Assembly (NCBI RefSeq): GCF_000005505.3
Contig: NC_016131.3
Location: forward strand, 65,806,355-65,870,354
Origin: Brachypodium distachyon
Lineage: Eukaryota > Streptophyta > Magnoliopsida > Poales > Poaceae
Direction: 5' to 3'
Length of the DNA: 64,000 nucleotides
Below are positions 1 through 12,101 of this stretch, piece by piece. A model generated the notes under the pieces. That model did no database searches, had not been told where the DNA came from, and saw only the letters and a list, made by a program, of their open reading frames with translations. Position 1 is the stretch's first letter. Each line of letters opens with the position of its first letter. The translations under genes were made by a program, and so were the position numbers.

Positions 1-453
1 ACATGAAAAGGAGACTGGGAGTTTACTGTCCTTTGTATAGTTATGTCAGTGCTAGTAGCTCTATCATGTTTGTTGTTTGTTATTCCGAGACTAGTAAGTA
101 AATAATATCCCAGTTTCAGGAAGGAAATGTAAGTGATGTGGCTGTTTCGTGTTATGTATATTGTGCAATTTGCAACGCCATGTATGATCGGATGCTTGAG
201 TATGTAGTTGTAAATGTGTGGCGTATTTCTGTCTAAACTTTGGCAGTACTTCAATCTAATTTGAACTGATATTACCTAAAGTTGCACAAAAACCATCCTG
301 TACACACGTACATATGCGAGGAGAGGACGGTGTAAATGTACTAACCCGAGCACAATGACGAATTTGCTCCTGCTGTACTTCCCAAGAACCCCAACGCCAT
401 GATCTCTGGTTTCTGTTCGTCTCTGACGGTAGCGTTGTGGCAATCTCTGCATC
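1..453. other. Flank downstream of the PPR gene
   Basis: AT-rich sequence with no supportable coding frame. It probably includes the PPR 3' untranslated region on the minus strand and intergenic DNA. Confidence 0.5.
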
Positions 454-1854
454 TTAAGAAGTCTCTAACCAGCTGCAGCCGTCAAGCCTCTTTAGCCGCC
501 GTCTCTTCACCAACCTTTTGATCTTGAAAACGTCGGTTTGCTTGCCAGCACTCGCCAGTGCACCCGAGAGAAGCAGGTAACTCGCTGCGTTACCCGGCTC
601 GACTGTCAGCAGGCGGGATGCCGCCATCTCCGCAAGCTCAACGTTCCCATGGCTCCGGCAGGCTCCAAGCAAGGCCCCCCAGACGAAGCGATCCGGCTCT
701 ACGGGCATCGCTTTGATGAAAACATGCGCCTCGGCGAGCCTCCCGGCTCGGCCCAGCAAATGAACCATGCAAGCGTAGTGCTCCAGCCTCGGCTCCATGC
801 CATATTCCTCTTGCATGACTCGGTACAAGCCTTTCCCCTTCTCGACCATGCCACCATAGCTGCAAGCCGTCAGAACGGCGGTGAACGTCAGGTGGTCCGG
901 CTTTGCTCCCTCGCGCAGCATCCAGTCGAAGAGACCGACAGCTTCCCCGCAGTGGCCATAATTCGCGAGCCCGAATATCATGGAGTTCCATGTCACCGTA
1001 CTCCTCTCTGCCATATTGTCAAACAAGTGCCGCGCTTCGTGTACAAGTCCGCACTTGGTGTACATATCGATGAGAGAGCTTCTCACCGTGAGCTCCTGTT
1101 CGACACCGGTCACAACCGCGTAACCGTGGATTTCCTTCCCGTGCTTCATGTCACCGACAGTGGCAAATGCTGGCAGGATGCTGCTAATCGTGGCCGAGCT
1201 TGGCCGGACACGGGCGCCACCGGCCACCATCCCCTTGAATAGCGTGCGCGCTCTGCCGTACTGAAAGTTTAGCACGGAGCCGGAGACAAGCGATGTCCAT
1301 GTGACCACATCCGGCTGCAACCCGTCCTCTTGCATGGCGCAGACCAAATCGCTGGCCATTCCGTCATCGCCAGCCATCGCGAAACCCGACACGGCAGCAT
1401 TCCAAGTAACTAGATCGGGATTCAAGCCGAGGCCACGCATTTTGACAGCGAGTGCTAGTGCGTGCTCCGGAAGCCCGTGCCGCGCGTAGCCCGCGAGCAG
1501 CGCGTTCCAGACGACGAGGTCCCTGACCGGCATTTCGTCGAACACCTTCCGGGCGCTATAAACGAGGCCGCACTTGGCGTACATGTCGAGGAGGGCAGTG
1601 GAGACGACTTCGTCCGAGGCGAGGGCGGGGCGTGTCTGCACGAGCGCGTGGATGAGGCGGCCGGAGGCAGCGTCGGCCAGGTGCGCGCAGGCCCGGAGGG
1701 CGGTGGGCACGGCCGCAGGGTAGGGGTCTACGGTCCCGCGGATGCTGGCCTGGAGGCTGAGGCGGGTGAAGAAGAGGCGGAGAGCGAGGCCGTGGTAGCC
1801 TTGCCGAGAAGAGCTCATGAGCTGCTTCATCCACGAGCTGGTTGTTCCGCGCAT
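454..1854 (-). CDS. E-type pentatricopeptide repeat protein
   Basis: A single uninterrupted frame encodes 466 aa. It shows repeated PPR signatures of the plant PLS class: 'LLDMYAKCGLVYSARKVF', 'VTWNAAVSGF', 'VTWTSLVSGS', 'LIDMYTKCGLVHEARHLF', 'VTWNSMIFGL' and 'HYACMVHLLGRAGRLAEA'. The C-terminus, ending 'LDGCSWLETS', matches the end of the E motif, and no DYW deaminase domain follows. Proteins of this family are organellar RNA-binding factors that act in C-to-U editing, splicing or RNA stability (family knowledge). The RNA target cannot be read from sequence. The start at 1854 leaves a short N-terminus with Arg, Ser and hydrophobic residues that could be a weak organelle presequence, but this is uncertain. 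Absence of introns is typical of plant PPR genes. It is convergent with nothing nearby and lies downstream of TOC75 on the same strand. A 234-aa frame on the opposite strand is a GC shadow. Confidence 0.9.
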   Translation of the reverse strand: MRGTTSSWMKQLMSSSRQGYHGLALRLFFTRLSLQASIRGTVDPYPAAVPTALRACAHLADAASGRLIHALVQTRPALASDEVVSTALLDMYAKCGLVYSARKVFDEMPVRDLVVWNALLAGYARHGLPEHALALAVKMRGLGLNPDLVTWNAAVSGFAMAGDDGMASDLVCAMQEDGLQPDVVTWTSLVSGSVLNFQYGRARTLFKGMVAGGARVRPSSATISSILPAFATVGDMKHGKEIHGYAVVTGVEQELTVRSSLIDMYTKCGLVHEARHLFDNMAERSTVTWNSMIFGLANYGHCGEAVGLFDWMLREGAKPDHLTFTAVLTACSYGGMVEKGKGLYRVMQEEYGMEPRLEHYACMVHLLGRAGRLAEAHVFIKAMPVEPDRFVWGALLGACRSHGNVELAEMAASRLLTVEPGNAASYLLLSGALASAGKQTDVFKIKRLVKRRRLKRLDGCSWLETS

Positions 1855-2687
1855 TTGAAGCAGCGACGTGTACAGGGCTTACAAGCACACCGCAGTGGCG
1901 CAGTATACCTTTTTCTTGTGAAGCTAACGTTGATCCGCGATACAGTACTGTACTAACGTCAAAATGGTCATGAAAATGACGACATCAGTATAATTTTATT
2001 GTGTTATAAAATTTCAGACCAAATCGACACACATGTCCCCATAAACTACCTCTTTTTTGGGTAAGGTACAGTAAAAAAGTGTGGGACCAAACAAAGCTGC
2101 AACAATATGGATCGGAGCATGTAACTAATTTTCTTAACATGCATTCGCTGGTTTCGATGAATTAATGAGAGAAGACAATGGCCTTACGTATTGAAATTGC
2201 AGGATCTTAAAGATGAGCCTTGTATACCGAAATGGAGGAAGTAGTTCAGCCAAACAAGGATCACCACCATAATTTGGATGCCTTATATTTGTATAATCCG
2301 AGAATGGAACAAAACTGCAGTGACAATTTAGCCAACCAACTGAAAGAAGTGTTAACAGGGAAACAAATTGACTATGACAAAAGCCTTGTCGAAACATTGG
2401 TTAACAACACGGAGCTGAGCATTCACCTATTTAACAAGCTTGAAGCTCTGAAAGACACCTTACTTCCTACAAGCTAAACACTCATCCTCTGGCACTACTC
2501 TCTTCCCCATAAAAAAAAGCAAAATCAAAACTTCATTATTTCAGCAGAACATAAGTCCCTTCTCCAGTTGAAACCAACAAGGATTCACACGGAAGGCACA
2601 TCTGATTCTGAGACTGGAGGCCCAAGTATTGCATTATTTATCCCGTCTTGAAGATCTGAGCCTTTCTCGATGGCAGTATGAATGCAT
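1855..2687. other. PPR upstream region and TOC75 3' flank
   Basis: No convincing gene. The part next to 2688 should be the TOC75 3' untranslated region. An 85-aa plus-strand frame at 2220-2477 has no recognisable domain and is not called. Confidence 0.45.
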
Positions 2688-5600
2688 TTAGAATCTCTCA
2701 CCAAATCTGAAGAAAATGGTTCCAGCCCCAGCGTTGTGATCTACAATGTACTCTCCTCTTACCAAGCCAAGCTTGACGCCAACACCATAAGAAGATCCAT
2801 GACCAACACGTCGGAAGAACTCAGTAGGGTTCCCTTTCACATCTTTGGAACTCCCAAGGTCGGTGCCATGTTCCACAAATCCATATACATATGTGTTCTT
2901 CACAGGTATGCGCACCTCACTAGCAACCTGCCAGGATTAAAAGGCACATAAAAATGAGGTACCAGCACAGCAAAGACCACAATATGTTGCACAAAAGTAA
3001 GTAATATCCTACTGTCAGTTATTTCAAATTGTTCGATGCAATGAGATAAATCAGAAGAAAAGCAGCAACTCACGAACACATCATAATTGGTGATGAAATT
3101 GATGCATCAGAATAAATTCCAAGCTCTGTAGTACTCACCTCAAGAACATTCCTAGAAGCACCAAGTTCACCCATACCATAGCCCCTAACCGAGTAAGGTC
3201 CTCCAAGTGTAAATGCATCATAACTTGGCAGATCTCCTACACAACCTGCAAAATGACCATGAAGAACCAATACAGCTGGCAGCGGCTTGCCAACACCTTT
3301 CTCTTGATTATTTAAATTAATAAACTTTGTCAACGTAAGCTGATGACGGTTGAAGAGCGGGTTCTTGCTTCCGATGCCAAGACCTTGATCCAACTGCAGT
3401 CAACAAGGAAATTTCCAAAGGAATTAGGCTTGTAAACATATTATAACATTAGCTCAAAAAAACTCATTATCTGTGCCATTAAACATATATGATACTAAAA
3501 AAACATTCATTGAGTGTGCCTAAAGCTTAAATGTAATGCACCGTGTGGAAGTCTCCAAGTGAACCCATGAAGCAAAAGATCAATCATATAGAGAGGTCCT
3601 GGTCCTTTCCACACAGTTAAGTGTAGGGCTTGAACCTTATCTAGAGCCGTCTAGGAATAATTACTCCGTGTTTTCAGAAAATTAAGGGTACAGATCAGCA
3701 TACCTGGAAAATACATCTGTCGCCAATAACTGCACCATTTACAAACTCTGTATTGTCTCGAGTTATATTTGCTTGTAGAAATGCCATCCGATCTACACCA
3801 GTACCACTAAGGGTTGTGGGAGGCCCATCCATGCTCAAGCCCCCACTAGGCATTGCTCGAGAACCATGTGTACATATACTATTAGTTTCATCGCGTGTTG
3901 TAATCTCTTCCACCACGAGGCCATATGTGAATTTGCTCTGCCGTGTGAAGCTCTGAAATCCAGAATTATGTTTTCCTCGTGTTAGAGGCATTTTAAGAAT
4001 AGTTTATAAGAAAAGAAGATGTACAAGGCAATAGCAATTTGTTCAACCTCGGTTATGTTGGCTTTAAATCCAACTCGATCAATCCAGACAGGCGGAGCTT
4101 CATCCATATTGGGCCCAGCAACGAAGACAGGACTCAATTTCCTGGTGTTGAAGCAGCTAGTTTTGAAGGTGCGGTTTTTATTACGGTCTTCCACACCGTC
4201 CAAGTAAGGGTGGACGTATTCAAGTTTGAATGAAAGATCATCCTAAAAGACCCCCAAAAAACATGGTAAGCACATGCGTATGGAAAAACAACAAAATCGA
4301 AAGTGATAAAACATCTCAGAAAGTAATGCTAGATAAATTCTAGGTTATCTAAACAAAGCATAAAATATCACCAAAATGAAACGAACCAATGCTTCCTGAT
4401 GATGCTGCCAAACCTGCAGTTTGTCTTACACATCAACAATTACACTTTACCAAGCAAATACAGCATGCACCGTTGTTTAGTTCTTTTATGTTGTATTTGT
4501 AGTGGGCAATAAAAGGTAAATTATGTATAAGGATTTACCAATTGGAAATGTAAACATCTACAAATAACAAATGTACAATTCCGAGATGACAGTGTAATGA
4601 AAGAAACAGATAAACATTGGATCAAGAATGACATGCTGGACTCACTTTCTGATTTGTGGAAAACCCATTCCTCTTACAAGTACATAGAACCAAACAACTG
4701 ATCTAATAGTAATGAAAAGCAAAACAAAGAAAAACTATGGACACAAATGACGTAGTAACAACTAACCTGAGGATTGAGCAGGTTGCTGGATGTAACAGAA
4801 CCGACAATAGATCTGTTAAGACCATAGATGTTGCGGTGCTCAAATGACACAGTTCCTCCAGGTTGGATGGATGCCTAGAGAAATTTGCCATCAGATACAA
4901 GGTTGCACAACAGGATTACAATGGTGTGTCAAGCAACTTTAAATATAGATTTCGCAAAGAATAGAAGGTTGCACTATCAGTAGGTACATTACCAGAGTGG
5001 GTCTGCCTTGGCGCCCAGGAACAATACTCCACTCTGTGCTTACTTCAGCTGACTTTGGATCTAATTCCTTAAGCTTAATTTCAACAACAATACCACCTTC
5101 TTTTGTCTCATCAGGGCGTGGATTCACTTCTATATTGGAGAACAAAGCAAGCGAATTTATATTCTTCAGAGCTTGTTTCCCTGCTCCAATGTTAAAGATG
5201 TGACCAGGTCGAAGCTGTAACAGAGCAGTGTAAGTACAAGTTAAATGCTGAAGTCCCAGAAACAATAACGGACATTGCACTAGGAATATTCATATCAGCA
5301 CAATGAGCATCGAAGAATAATGATGAAATTGAAAATCACAGTCAGCGTAAGAAAACCTTTGTTTTTCTCAAAGACCTGCACAAGCAGACCAGCTTCTACG
5401 TTCTAACAGTAGCATTAAGTGTGTAGCGGAAGGTACAAGTTGAGGCTCTTTCATGGTGACAATCATCAAACCATATGCCATGAAAGGGTTACGATATGGG
5501 CTGCTATTCTCCTAGCTAACTAACTAACTCGTTAGTAAGATTACATGGAAGCACTAAAAGAAGGTTTCCAACTGTGAATGAACCCAATATTATCCCAAAC

Positions 5601-7027
5601 TCAAAGGATAGTGGGACTACTACTAACAAAATAATAATAGTAATAAAACCAATCATAGCAGAGTTCGTCGGTAAAATTTGAATGTTAGAAACATCACTAC
5701 AGGCTAATGTTAGTTTACTGGCCAAAATAAAATGTCACAGAAATCACTATAACTATAAGCTAAGCTTTAACATGTTAATTGATAAGAGAACATCATTGTA
5801 TTGCTAACAAAATTGTTCCCTCGTGTTGTCCTTGGTAGTTAGGGGTATGCAGCATACCTGTTGGGGCAGCTCCCGGTCTATGATAGGAATTTGGGTATTC
5901 CCTTCCACAAAATTTCCGAGCTTATCCTGGAACTGGTACTCCACTTTGGTTATATCTCCCTCGACAACCTCACACACAACCTCACTGGTGTTAAGGTTTC
6001 CAAAATTAACCACCTGGGCGCATACAAACCCCTCATTGTGGTACCATTTCTGGACGTGATCCCTGATCTTCTGTAGCATCCTGGCACTCACCTTCTCCTG
6101 TTTTTTCATCATTGCCAGGACCTCCCCTCGCACAGATTCTGGCAATATGCATGGCATAGCGCCACGGACACGCTGCTGGTAATCACGTTCCTGCTTCCGA
6201 AGGTAGTCCATCTTCTCCCTCTCTGTCATGTCCTGATCGAAGTCGGCCTGGCCTGACTGCGCCATAAGCCCAACATTGATGCACTTGAACTGCTTAGCTG
6301 CACTCCATACACTCTCAACGAAGGACACTGTGAGGCCAAGGGTGCCATCAGGTTTGGCCTTCCCCTCTAGGTCAACCCGCTCGAACATGCCGCAGGATAC
6401 TAGTGTCTCAAGTTCTTTCAGCAGCTGTGACTTGGTGTACACGCCTCCTGGCTGCAGGGTAACCATCTCGAAGAAGGAATCCTCCGGCCCTGCCTCCGTG
6501 CCGCCGCTGCCAGCAGGCGCAGCACGGTCGAAGAACTTGAGCTCCGACAACTTGTACCTCTTCAGCCCGCTCAGCTTCGAGAGCGGCACCGTGATGTTGG
6601 CCGGGAGCCCATGCGGGTCCCAATCGCCTGACGACTTCTCGTCGGCATTCGCCGCGCCAGCGGAGAAGATCCGCGACCAGAAGCTCCCGCCGCCGCCGCC
6701 ACCAGCGCCACCGCCAGCCCCACCACCCCCGCCGCCCCATCCGCCTCCCCCGCCGAGGGGACCCCCGGAGCCACCCCCAAAGCCACTGGATGAGGCGAGG
6801 AGGAAAGCACCCGAGGCGGCGGCGGCTATGGCGGACCCAAGGGCGAGGGTGGTTTTGGATGTCTTGGATTCGGATTTGGGGGTAGAGGATGAGACGGCAA
6901 AGGGGTGGTTTCGGGGTTGCGAGTTGTGTGAGGCGGCGGCGGACATGGTGACGGCGCGCCCCCGGCCGCGCCGGGAAGGCCCGGCCGGCAACGGGGAGAA
7001 GAAGAGGCTCTGGGAGGTGAGCGCCAT
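2688..7027 (-). CDS. TOC75: TOC75, outer-envelope protein import channel (7 exons)
   Basis: Exons on the minus strand, in transcript order: 7027-5858, 5214-4993, 4874-4767, 4242-4048, 3952-3704, 3393-3139 and 2927-2688. All introns have GT/AG ends and the total of 2439 nt gives 812 aa, close to known Toc75 (about 810 aa). The protein is the beta-barrel channel of the TOC complex that moves preproteins across the chloroplast outer envelope (Omp85 superfamily). Residues 1-60 are Ser/Ala-rich like a transit peptide. A glycine-rich stretch lies at about 84-114, a known Toc75 targeting feature. An AxA-type site ('GAANA|DE', about residue 128) suits the second cleavage by the envelope signal peptidase Plsp1. 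POTRA-like sequence follows in exons 1-2. The C-terminal barrel includes 'GGPYSVRGYGMGELG', the conserved Omp85 (V)RGY motif, and ends on an aromatic residue (ERF). The frame opens at 7027 with 'MALTSQSLFF'. SIG2, another plastid protein, lies upstream on the same strand. Confidence 0.96.
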
Positions 7028-7048
7028 TTGCTGCCTCGGATTGGAGGG

Positions 7049-7078
7049 GAAGAGGAGGAGGAGGAGGAGGAGGGGGGC
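7049..7078 (-). promoter_or_regulatory. Pyrimidine-rich (CCT)n tract in TOC75 leader
   Basis: The plus strand reads repeated GGA just upstream of the TOC75 start, so the transcript leader would be a CCT/TCC tract. CT-rich leaders are common in highly expressed grass genes. A regulatory role is inference. Confidence 0.35.
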
Positions 7079-7456
7079 GAGGCTTTCCTCTTCCTGGTCC
7101 TGGGTAAGGGTTTCTTCCCTATCTTCTGGCCCCCGCTTCGCGTTTTTGTTGAGGGTTTAGCTGTGCCTTTGCTGGCGGCGTGCTTCCCCCGGACGCCCCC
7201 CCGTTGGTGCAACGGGACACGGCCGTGCTGTTTTTTATCTCCTCGATGCTGCTTTAGAGTTTTAGATGGCCAGATTTATCTTATTCTTTTTCCTGTTTCG
7301 AATTTTCAATCACCTCGCAGTAAACACAATGCGTAGATGAAAAACGGAAACATGTCAATGAGTATTACGTCAAGCTGTTCATAGTCAATTTTAAGTTTTC
7401 ATAGAGTCGTATTTTAAGTTGAAACTTTGCACAGGTGTACAATATGGTCTTCCTGA

Positions 7457-7696
7457 TACTTCCTCCGTTCCTAAATTCTTGTTAGGGAATACTGTTTTTT
7501 TATAATTTTAATTGTGTGCTTTTTAAATGGTATATTTAAAATTTTCAAAAAATGTGCATTTTCACATGTTGCACCCAATCAAGAAAATCACAACAAAACC
7601 CCAGCATAAAGAAGAGAAAATTCATTCCAAACAAACTTTTTCAAAACGACTTGAACCAAAGTAGACACGCACAACCAATTGTGTGGAATGGAGTAT
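7457..7696. mobile_element. Degenerate Stowaway-like MITE (about 240 bp)
   Basis: The left end reads TACTTCCTCCGTTCC and the right end GGAATGGAGTA, which are imperfect inverted termini of the CTCCCTCCGT type. It lies between the SIG2 3' end and the TOC75 promoter side. No coding potential. Confidence 0.45.
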
Positions 7697-7829
7697 TAGG
7701 TTGAAAAAACTGATTTTGTTTCCTTTACACATTTATATACTGTACTACACGAGTGTACAAGAGGCTCAAGAGTGAATCGTACACGTTAATATAGTCCTCC
7801 AAAAAATGATCGCAATGCGCGCAGCACGG

Positions 7830-10529
7830 CTACCAGCTCTCCGCCGGCTCCAGGTACTGCTGCAGCGACGTAACCTTCTTCTTGCTCCTCAGCTTCCGGA
7901 ACGCGGCCATCTCGATCTGCCGGATCCTCTCTCTGCTCACCCCCATCAGCTCCCCGATATTGTGCAGGGTCCTCATCCTACCGTCGTCCATCCCGAACCT
8001 GTATCTGATCACCTCCCTCTCCCGAGGGCTCAGGCTGTCGAGCGCTGTGTCGACGTCTTTCTTCATGAACCATCTGTGCAGTGTCTCCTCGGCTGTCTCA
8101 GTGCTCTTGTCCGGCATGATCTCCTGTGATAAACAAAGTTAAATACCGCCATTCAGATTCAGTAACCACATTACGATGTTTGATAGTTTGATGTGCATTC
8201 ATAACGTGGTTTGCAGAGCAAAGGAAGCATACCTGGTATGTTACGTCTGTGCACCCGACCTTGCCCGAAAGGGACACACTGTATCTTGGGAGGGACATTG
8301 CTGCTTCGACCCGTCTCGTTGTCAAGCCGGTGTCCGATGCGATTTCTTCGTTGGTGGGTAGTCTATTCAGCTGCCGGCGGAGTCGCCGCCGGCATTCCTT
8401 CACTCGAGAACTTGCTTCAGCCATGTGTGTCTACAAATTGAACGGCATGCAACAATGATTTAGGTATCAGGGGACAGCCATCTCAATTTGATATCAATAC
8501 TGCCATATCGGGCTCGTGCCAGCACCTTTGAAATCGCATTGGTTTTTAAGTCGAAAGAAGAAGAAAAGGCATTGGTTTCAGAAAGACCCTGATGCAACAT
8601 CACGCATCAGTCTGTTCATTTATTGATTCAGTGTTTTTCATTTTGCTGATTTGATCACCAGTTACTTGTAAATACAATCTCTACTACCTAAGTATATACA
8701 TCATCAATCAACACACATATGAAATTTATGTTCTTACGAGATTGCATGCTAGGCCTGTTGTCCTAACCTTGAAGTTCACACACTTTTTTTTCAGGTAAAG
8801 GGTTTGCTGATTTCATTACTTAAGTAGAAGTTGTGGCCGAGGCCAAGGAATAAACGACATGGGTCTAATCTCCTGGAATTAAATTACAGACTTAGCTCCT
8901 GCCTTGCCCCAAAGATGTAATAGATGGAAACACACTTCACTATCACATGATGGTATGGTATGTATGTATCATCATCACTTCTAATTGCCAAATGTGTAAA
9001 CATCAATACAAAGAAATTCAAGTGGTGAAAACACAAGGACAAAGAGGACATACCGGCAAGCGAATTATTTGTGTTTGTTCTAGAACAGACTTGCGTATTG
9101 CTTGCTTGATCCACCAATGAGAATATGTAGAGAATCTAAAACCCTTCGAAGCATCAAACTTTTCAGCACCCCTTATAAGGCCCTGCATTCCTTCCTGCAT
9201 TGGAGGCAGATTGAAATGCAACTCGTGAATATAATCACAAACATTTCCTTCTGAAAACTCATTAGAGTTTCATACTGGAGTGCTTGTTTGTCGAAAAGTA
9301 CAGAAAAATACCTGAATAAGATCAGAAAATTCCGTCCCAGGGCCTTCAAACTCTTTGGCGATTGAGATTACAAGTCGAACATTAGATTTGACCATCATGT
9401 TCTTGCAGTAAATTCCATAGCTGAGACGTTTCCGCAAAGTGTTCTCATCAGTGCCAGCTGCTGCAGCCCACTGAGTGAAGGTTGGTTCACCGCCGTTGTA
9501 GTGTGCAACCTCCTTTTGGATAGCCTCCAACTTCAGAAAATCCTGCGTGATCAGTCCATGGCAACCACACGTAACAAGCTGACTCAGATAGCTGTAAGAA
9601 TTGATATGTGTTCCGGACAACATATGACAAAATCACACACGCCCTTCACATTGTATAAGTCTTTACCTGAATACCTTCTGACAGCTCAACTTCTTGTTTC
9701 GCCGTCAGAAGCCTCCGTGCAGACATCTTGTAGAAGCAGCCCAATGGATTCCGGCAGCCCTTCACCCTCTTCTTCCTCGAGGAGCCCGTCACGGGCCACC
9801 GAGCACTCAAGGATTTAGCAGCCTTCATCGCCGCCCTCACCCTCCGAGCTCTTCGCTCGAACTGACGCGCCGACTTGACAGCCACGGCCGGGGCGCCCTG
9901 TTCCTCCTCGTCTGACTCGGATTCGTCGCTGAAGATACTGACAAACCCAGCATCGTCCAGCAAAGCGACATCGGCATACGGAGCGGCCCCCGACGATCTC
10001 GCCTCGGTGCGAAGAATCTCTCTCGTCAAGTAGTTGTCCACCGCGTCATGGCTGTCGATGTCTGGCCGGTACTGGTCAGTCTGCGCCATCCGGGCAACTT
10101 CTCCGGCTACCTCTGCGGCTGCTCGAGCTAATGCTACGGCCTCTGCGGCTGCGGCCGCCACCACGGCCTCTTGGTTGAGAAGCGCCTCCCCAAAATCTCC
10201 CTGGTTCCAACATTCGATGCAGCAAACAAACGAGGAATAAAAAACATATTTCAGCACGTATATTGCCCACTCCGAAATCCAAATCATCCTGATTGCCCGT
10301 AAATAGACGTTACCGGGAGAGGAGGAGGCCCGACGGCACCGTCGTACACGAGGCGCGTCGCCCCGGCGGCGAAGGATTCCAAGCGCTCGGCCTCGACGAC
10401 GGCTGCGGAGGACACCGCGCAGTGTACCCTCCCTGGTCGGAAGCTGCCGCAGCCGGCGGCACCGGTCTCCCTGGACACCGCCGCTCGGGGGGAACGGGGC
10501 CACTTGAACTGCGGCGCGAGACACGACAT
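7830..10529 (-). CDS. SIG2: Plastid RNA polymerase sigma factor SIG2 (6 exons)
   Basis: Exons in transcript order: 10529-10314, 10200-9667, 9542-9312, 9194-9054, 8430-8233 and 8123-7830. Every intron is GT/AG and phase 0, and the total of 1614 nt gives 537 aa. The product is a nuclear-encoded sigma-70 factor that directs the plastid-encoded RNA polymerase (PEP) to promoters. Region 2 is seen as '[16 protein letters not shown]' and '[19 protein letters not shown]' (2.1-2.4). Region 3 follows in exon 5 ('[13 protein letters not shown]'). Region 4.2 is '[13 protein letters not shown]', the helix-turn-helix for the -35 element. The N-terminal '[11 protein letters not shown]' and the Ala-rich '[14 protein letters not shown]' segment, plus the 'LQQYL' near the C-terminus, resemble SIG2 rather than SIG1/3/5/6; this assignment rests on recalled family features. 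Whether it corresponds to rice SIG2A or SIG2B cannot be decided here. An acidic stretch ('[11 protein letters not shown]') lies between the unconserved region and region 1.2. Confidence 0.93.
8790..8882 (-). repeat. Possible LINE 3' end inside SIG2 intron 4
   Basis: Read on the minus strand, the segment ends TAATGAAATCAGC...CCTTTACCTG then a run of A. This resembles the 3' end of the LINE remnant at 20.4 kb (TAATGAAATCAGGAG...poly-A). It is short and only suggestive. Confidence 0.3.
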
Positions 10530-11948
10530 CGCCCCTAATTGAGCTGCAAATGCGGCCTCGCCTTGCCTAGCTAGGTCTCTTCGCTGAGGGAGATGTTACT
10601 AGCTAGCGTGGAACGCATGGCGGAGGAGCGGGAGCGCGGGGAGGGGGGTGCGGCCGTACTGGGAAGAGGAAGCGGATAAGAGAGGAAGGAGACGGACAGG
10701 ATCGTGCGGGGGAGGAGGTGGCCACCTCCACGCCTAGGCATCGTGGGCCGGGACGACGACGGGCCGTTGCTGAGCTGCCCGGCCTATCTAGTGAGGTACA
10801 GACCAGGATATTTCGGGTACGGCCCTGTAAACGCCGGAAAGCCACGGCCTACCTTTCCGTGCTAGTACCCTCCAAAAGAAAAATATCTAGACTTATATAA
10901 AAACACGTAATCTAGGCGCTCGGCCTCAACGTGATTGAAACGGTGCAGACGGTGGCAATTCAACCGATAACCTGTGAAGAGCCTGGTGGAGTGACGGGAG
11001 GTTTCATTCATGTTGTTTTTGAACCCTGCCCAAAATGTCGCTATTTCTAAGTCTTCTGATTTTTTTTAAATGAGTCTTAAATCTCAGCGTTTCAGAACCG
11101 TTTGATTAAAATCTGAGGATCATTCTCATTTTTTCATCTCCAACTTGCTATTGTTGATTAAGGTCCGATTGCTAAGCATGTCGACTGGTCTCTAACTTAA
11201 AAAACAAAAGATTTCTCAATATCAAAAACATGTCGTATAGTTTATATCCTAGTCAGAGATGTAACTCTCTTTAGTACTCACTCCGTTCCATAATTCTTGT
11301 CGAAATATTACATGTATCTAGACACTTTTTAAAAATAGATACATCCACTTTTGATTAAATTTGAGACAAGAATTATGACACAGAAGGGAGTAACTAATAA
11401 AGTTGTCCTTTGGGCTTTAAAATAAAAGCACCGAAGCAATACACTTGGACTGATTTTCAATTCCATGAAGTACCGCTTGCAAAAGATTCTGTCTGAAGTT
11501 GTGATTTCCACCCGTTGGCGAAGCTCACATCATCACATGGTAGTGGACGTGCGGCGTATCGAGGGAGATATTCGTTTCTTCCTTTTTTCTTTGAAACCAC
11601 GGAGTAAGTCAGAACAGGTTGCTATAAAAAAAGTTAAGTCAGAAACAGGTTCCGCTGCGTTCAGTGGATAACGACTCGATTTTTCCAACGACTCAATCTC
11701 TGTGGACGTATTTCGATAGGATCCGACGGCTCCAACACTTTAATAAACACAAAAGAGAAGCTGTAGTCAAAAAACAAAAGAGAATCCAAAACCGTCCCGG
11801 GACCCGTTGCACCGCGGTTAAAATGAACGAACAAACGTTACACCCACGGATTGGAACAACCCCGGCCGCGGCCCGCGCACCAATCCCTCCCCACCGTCCA
11901 CGCGCCTCGCCTCCTCCAAACCCGGCCGTCCCTTCGTCACGCGCCGTC
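10530..11948. other. Intergenic region between divergent SIG2 and the 12.1-kb gene
   Basis: The first roughly 200 bp next to 10529 is GC-rich and should hold the SIG2 promoter and leader. The rest is AT-rich and contains one MITE (11274-11392). I see no gene. Confidence 0.5.
11274..11392. mobile_element. Stowaway MITE
   Basis: The ends TACTCACTCCGTTCCATAAT and ATTATGACACAGAAGGGAGTA are imperfect inverted repeats. The interior 'ATTACATGTATCTAGACACT' is shared with copies at 17.6, 33.8, 38.2, 39.0 and 44.2 kb. Non-coding. Confidence 0.8.
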
Positions 11949-11958
11949 CTTTTATATC
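11949..11958 (+). promoter_or_regulatory. Candidate TATA box
   Basis: CTTTTATATC lies about 150 bp upstream of the ATG at 12102, in GC-rich promoter-like DNA and in the right orientation. Assigned from spacing and sequence only. Confidence 0.5.
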
Positions 11959-12101
11959 CTTCCACGCGCCCCGCATGCACGGATCACGAATCCAGGATCA
12001 CGTGAGAGAGCAGTAGAAGAGGAAGAAGAGGACGGCCGCGCACCACGGTTAAGCCAACCAGCTGCCTGCCAGCCAAGTCCAGGTACGCACGCTACGCGCC
12101 G

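Noticed and set aside
538..1242. 234-aa plus-strand frame opposite the PPR gene
   Set aside because: Antisense to well-matched PPR repeats. No domain, and frame openness is explained by codon composition.
2220..2477. 85-aa plus-strand frame beside the TOC75 3' end
   Set aside because: No recognisable motif and no promoter or splice context. Composition is that of AT-rich flank.
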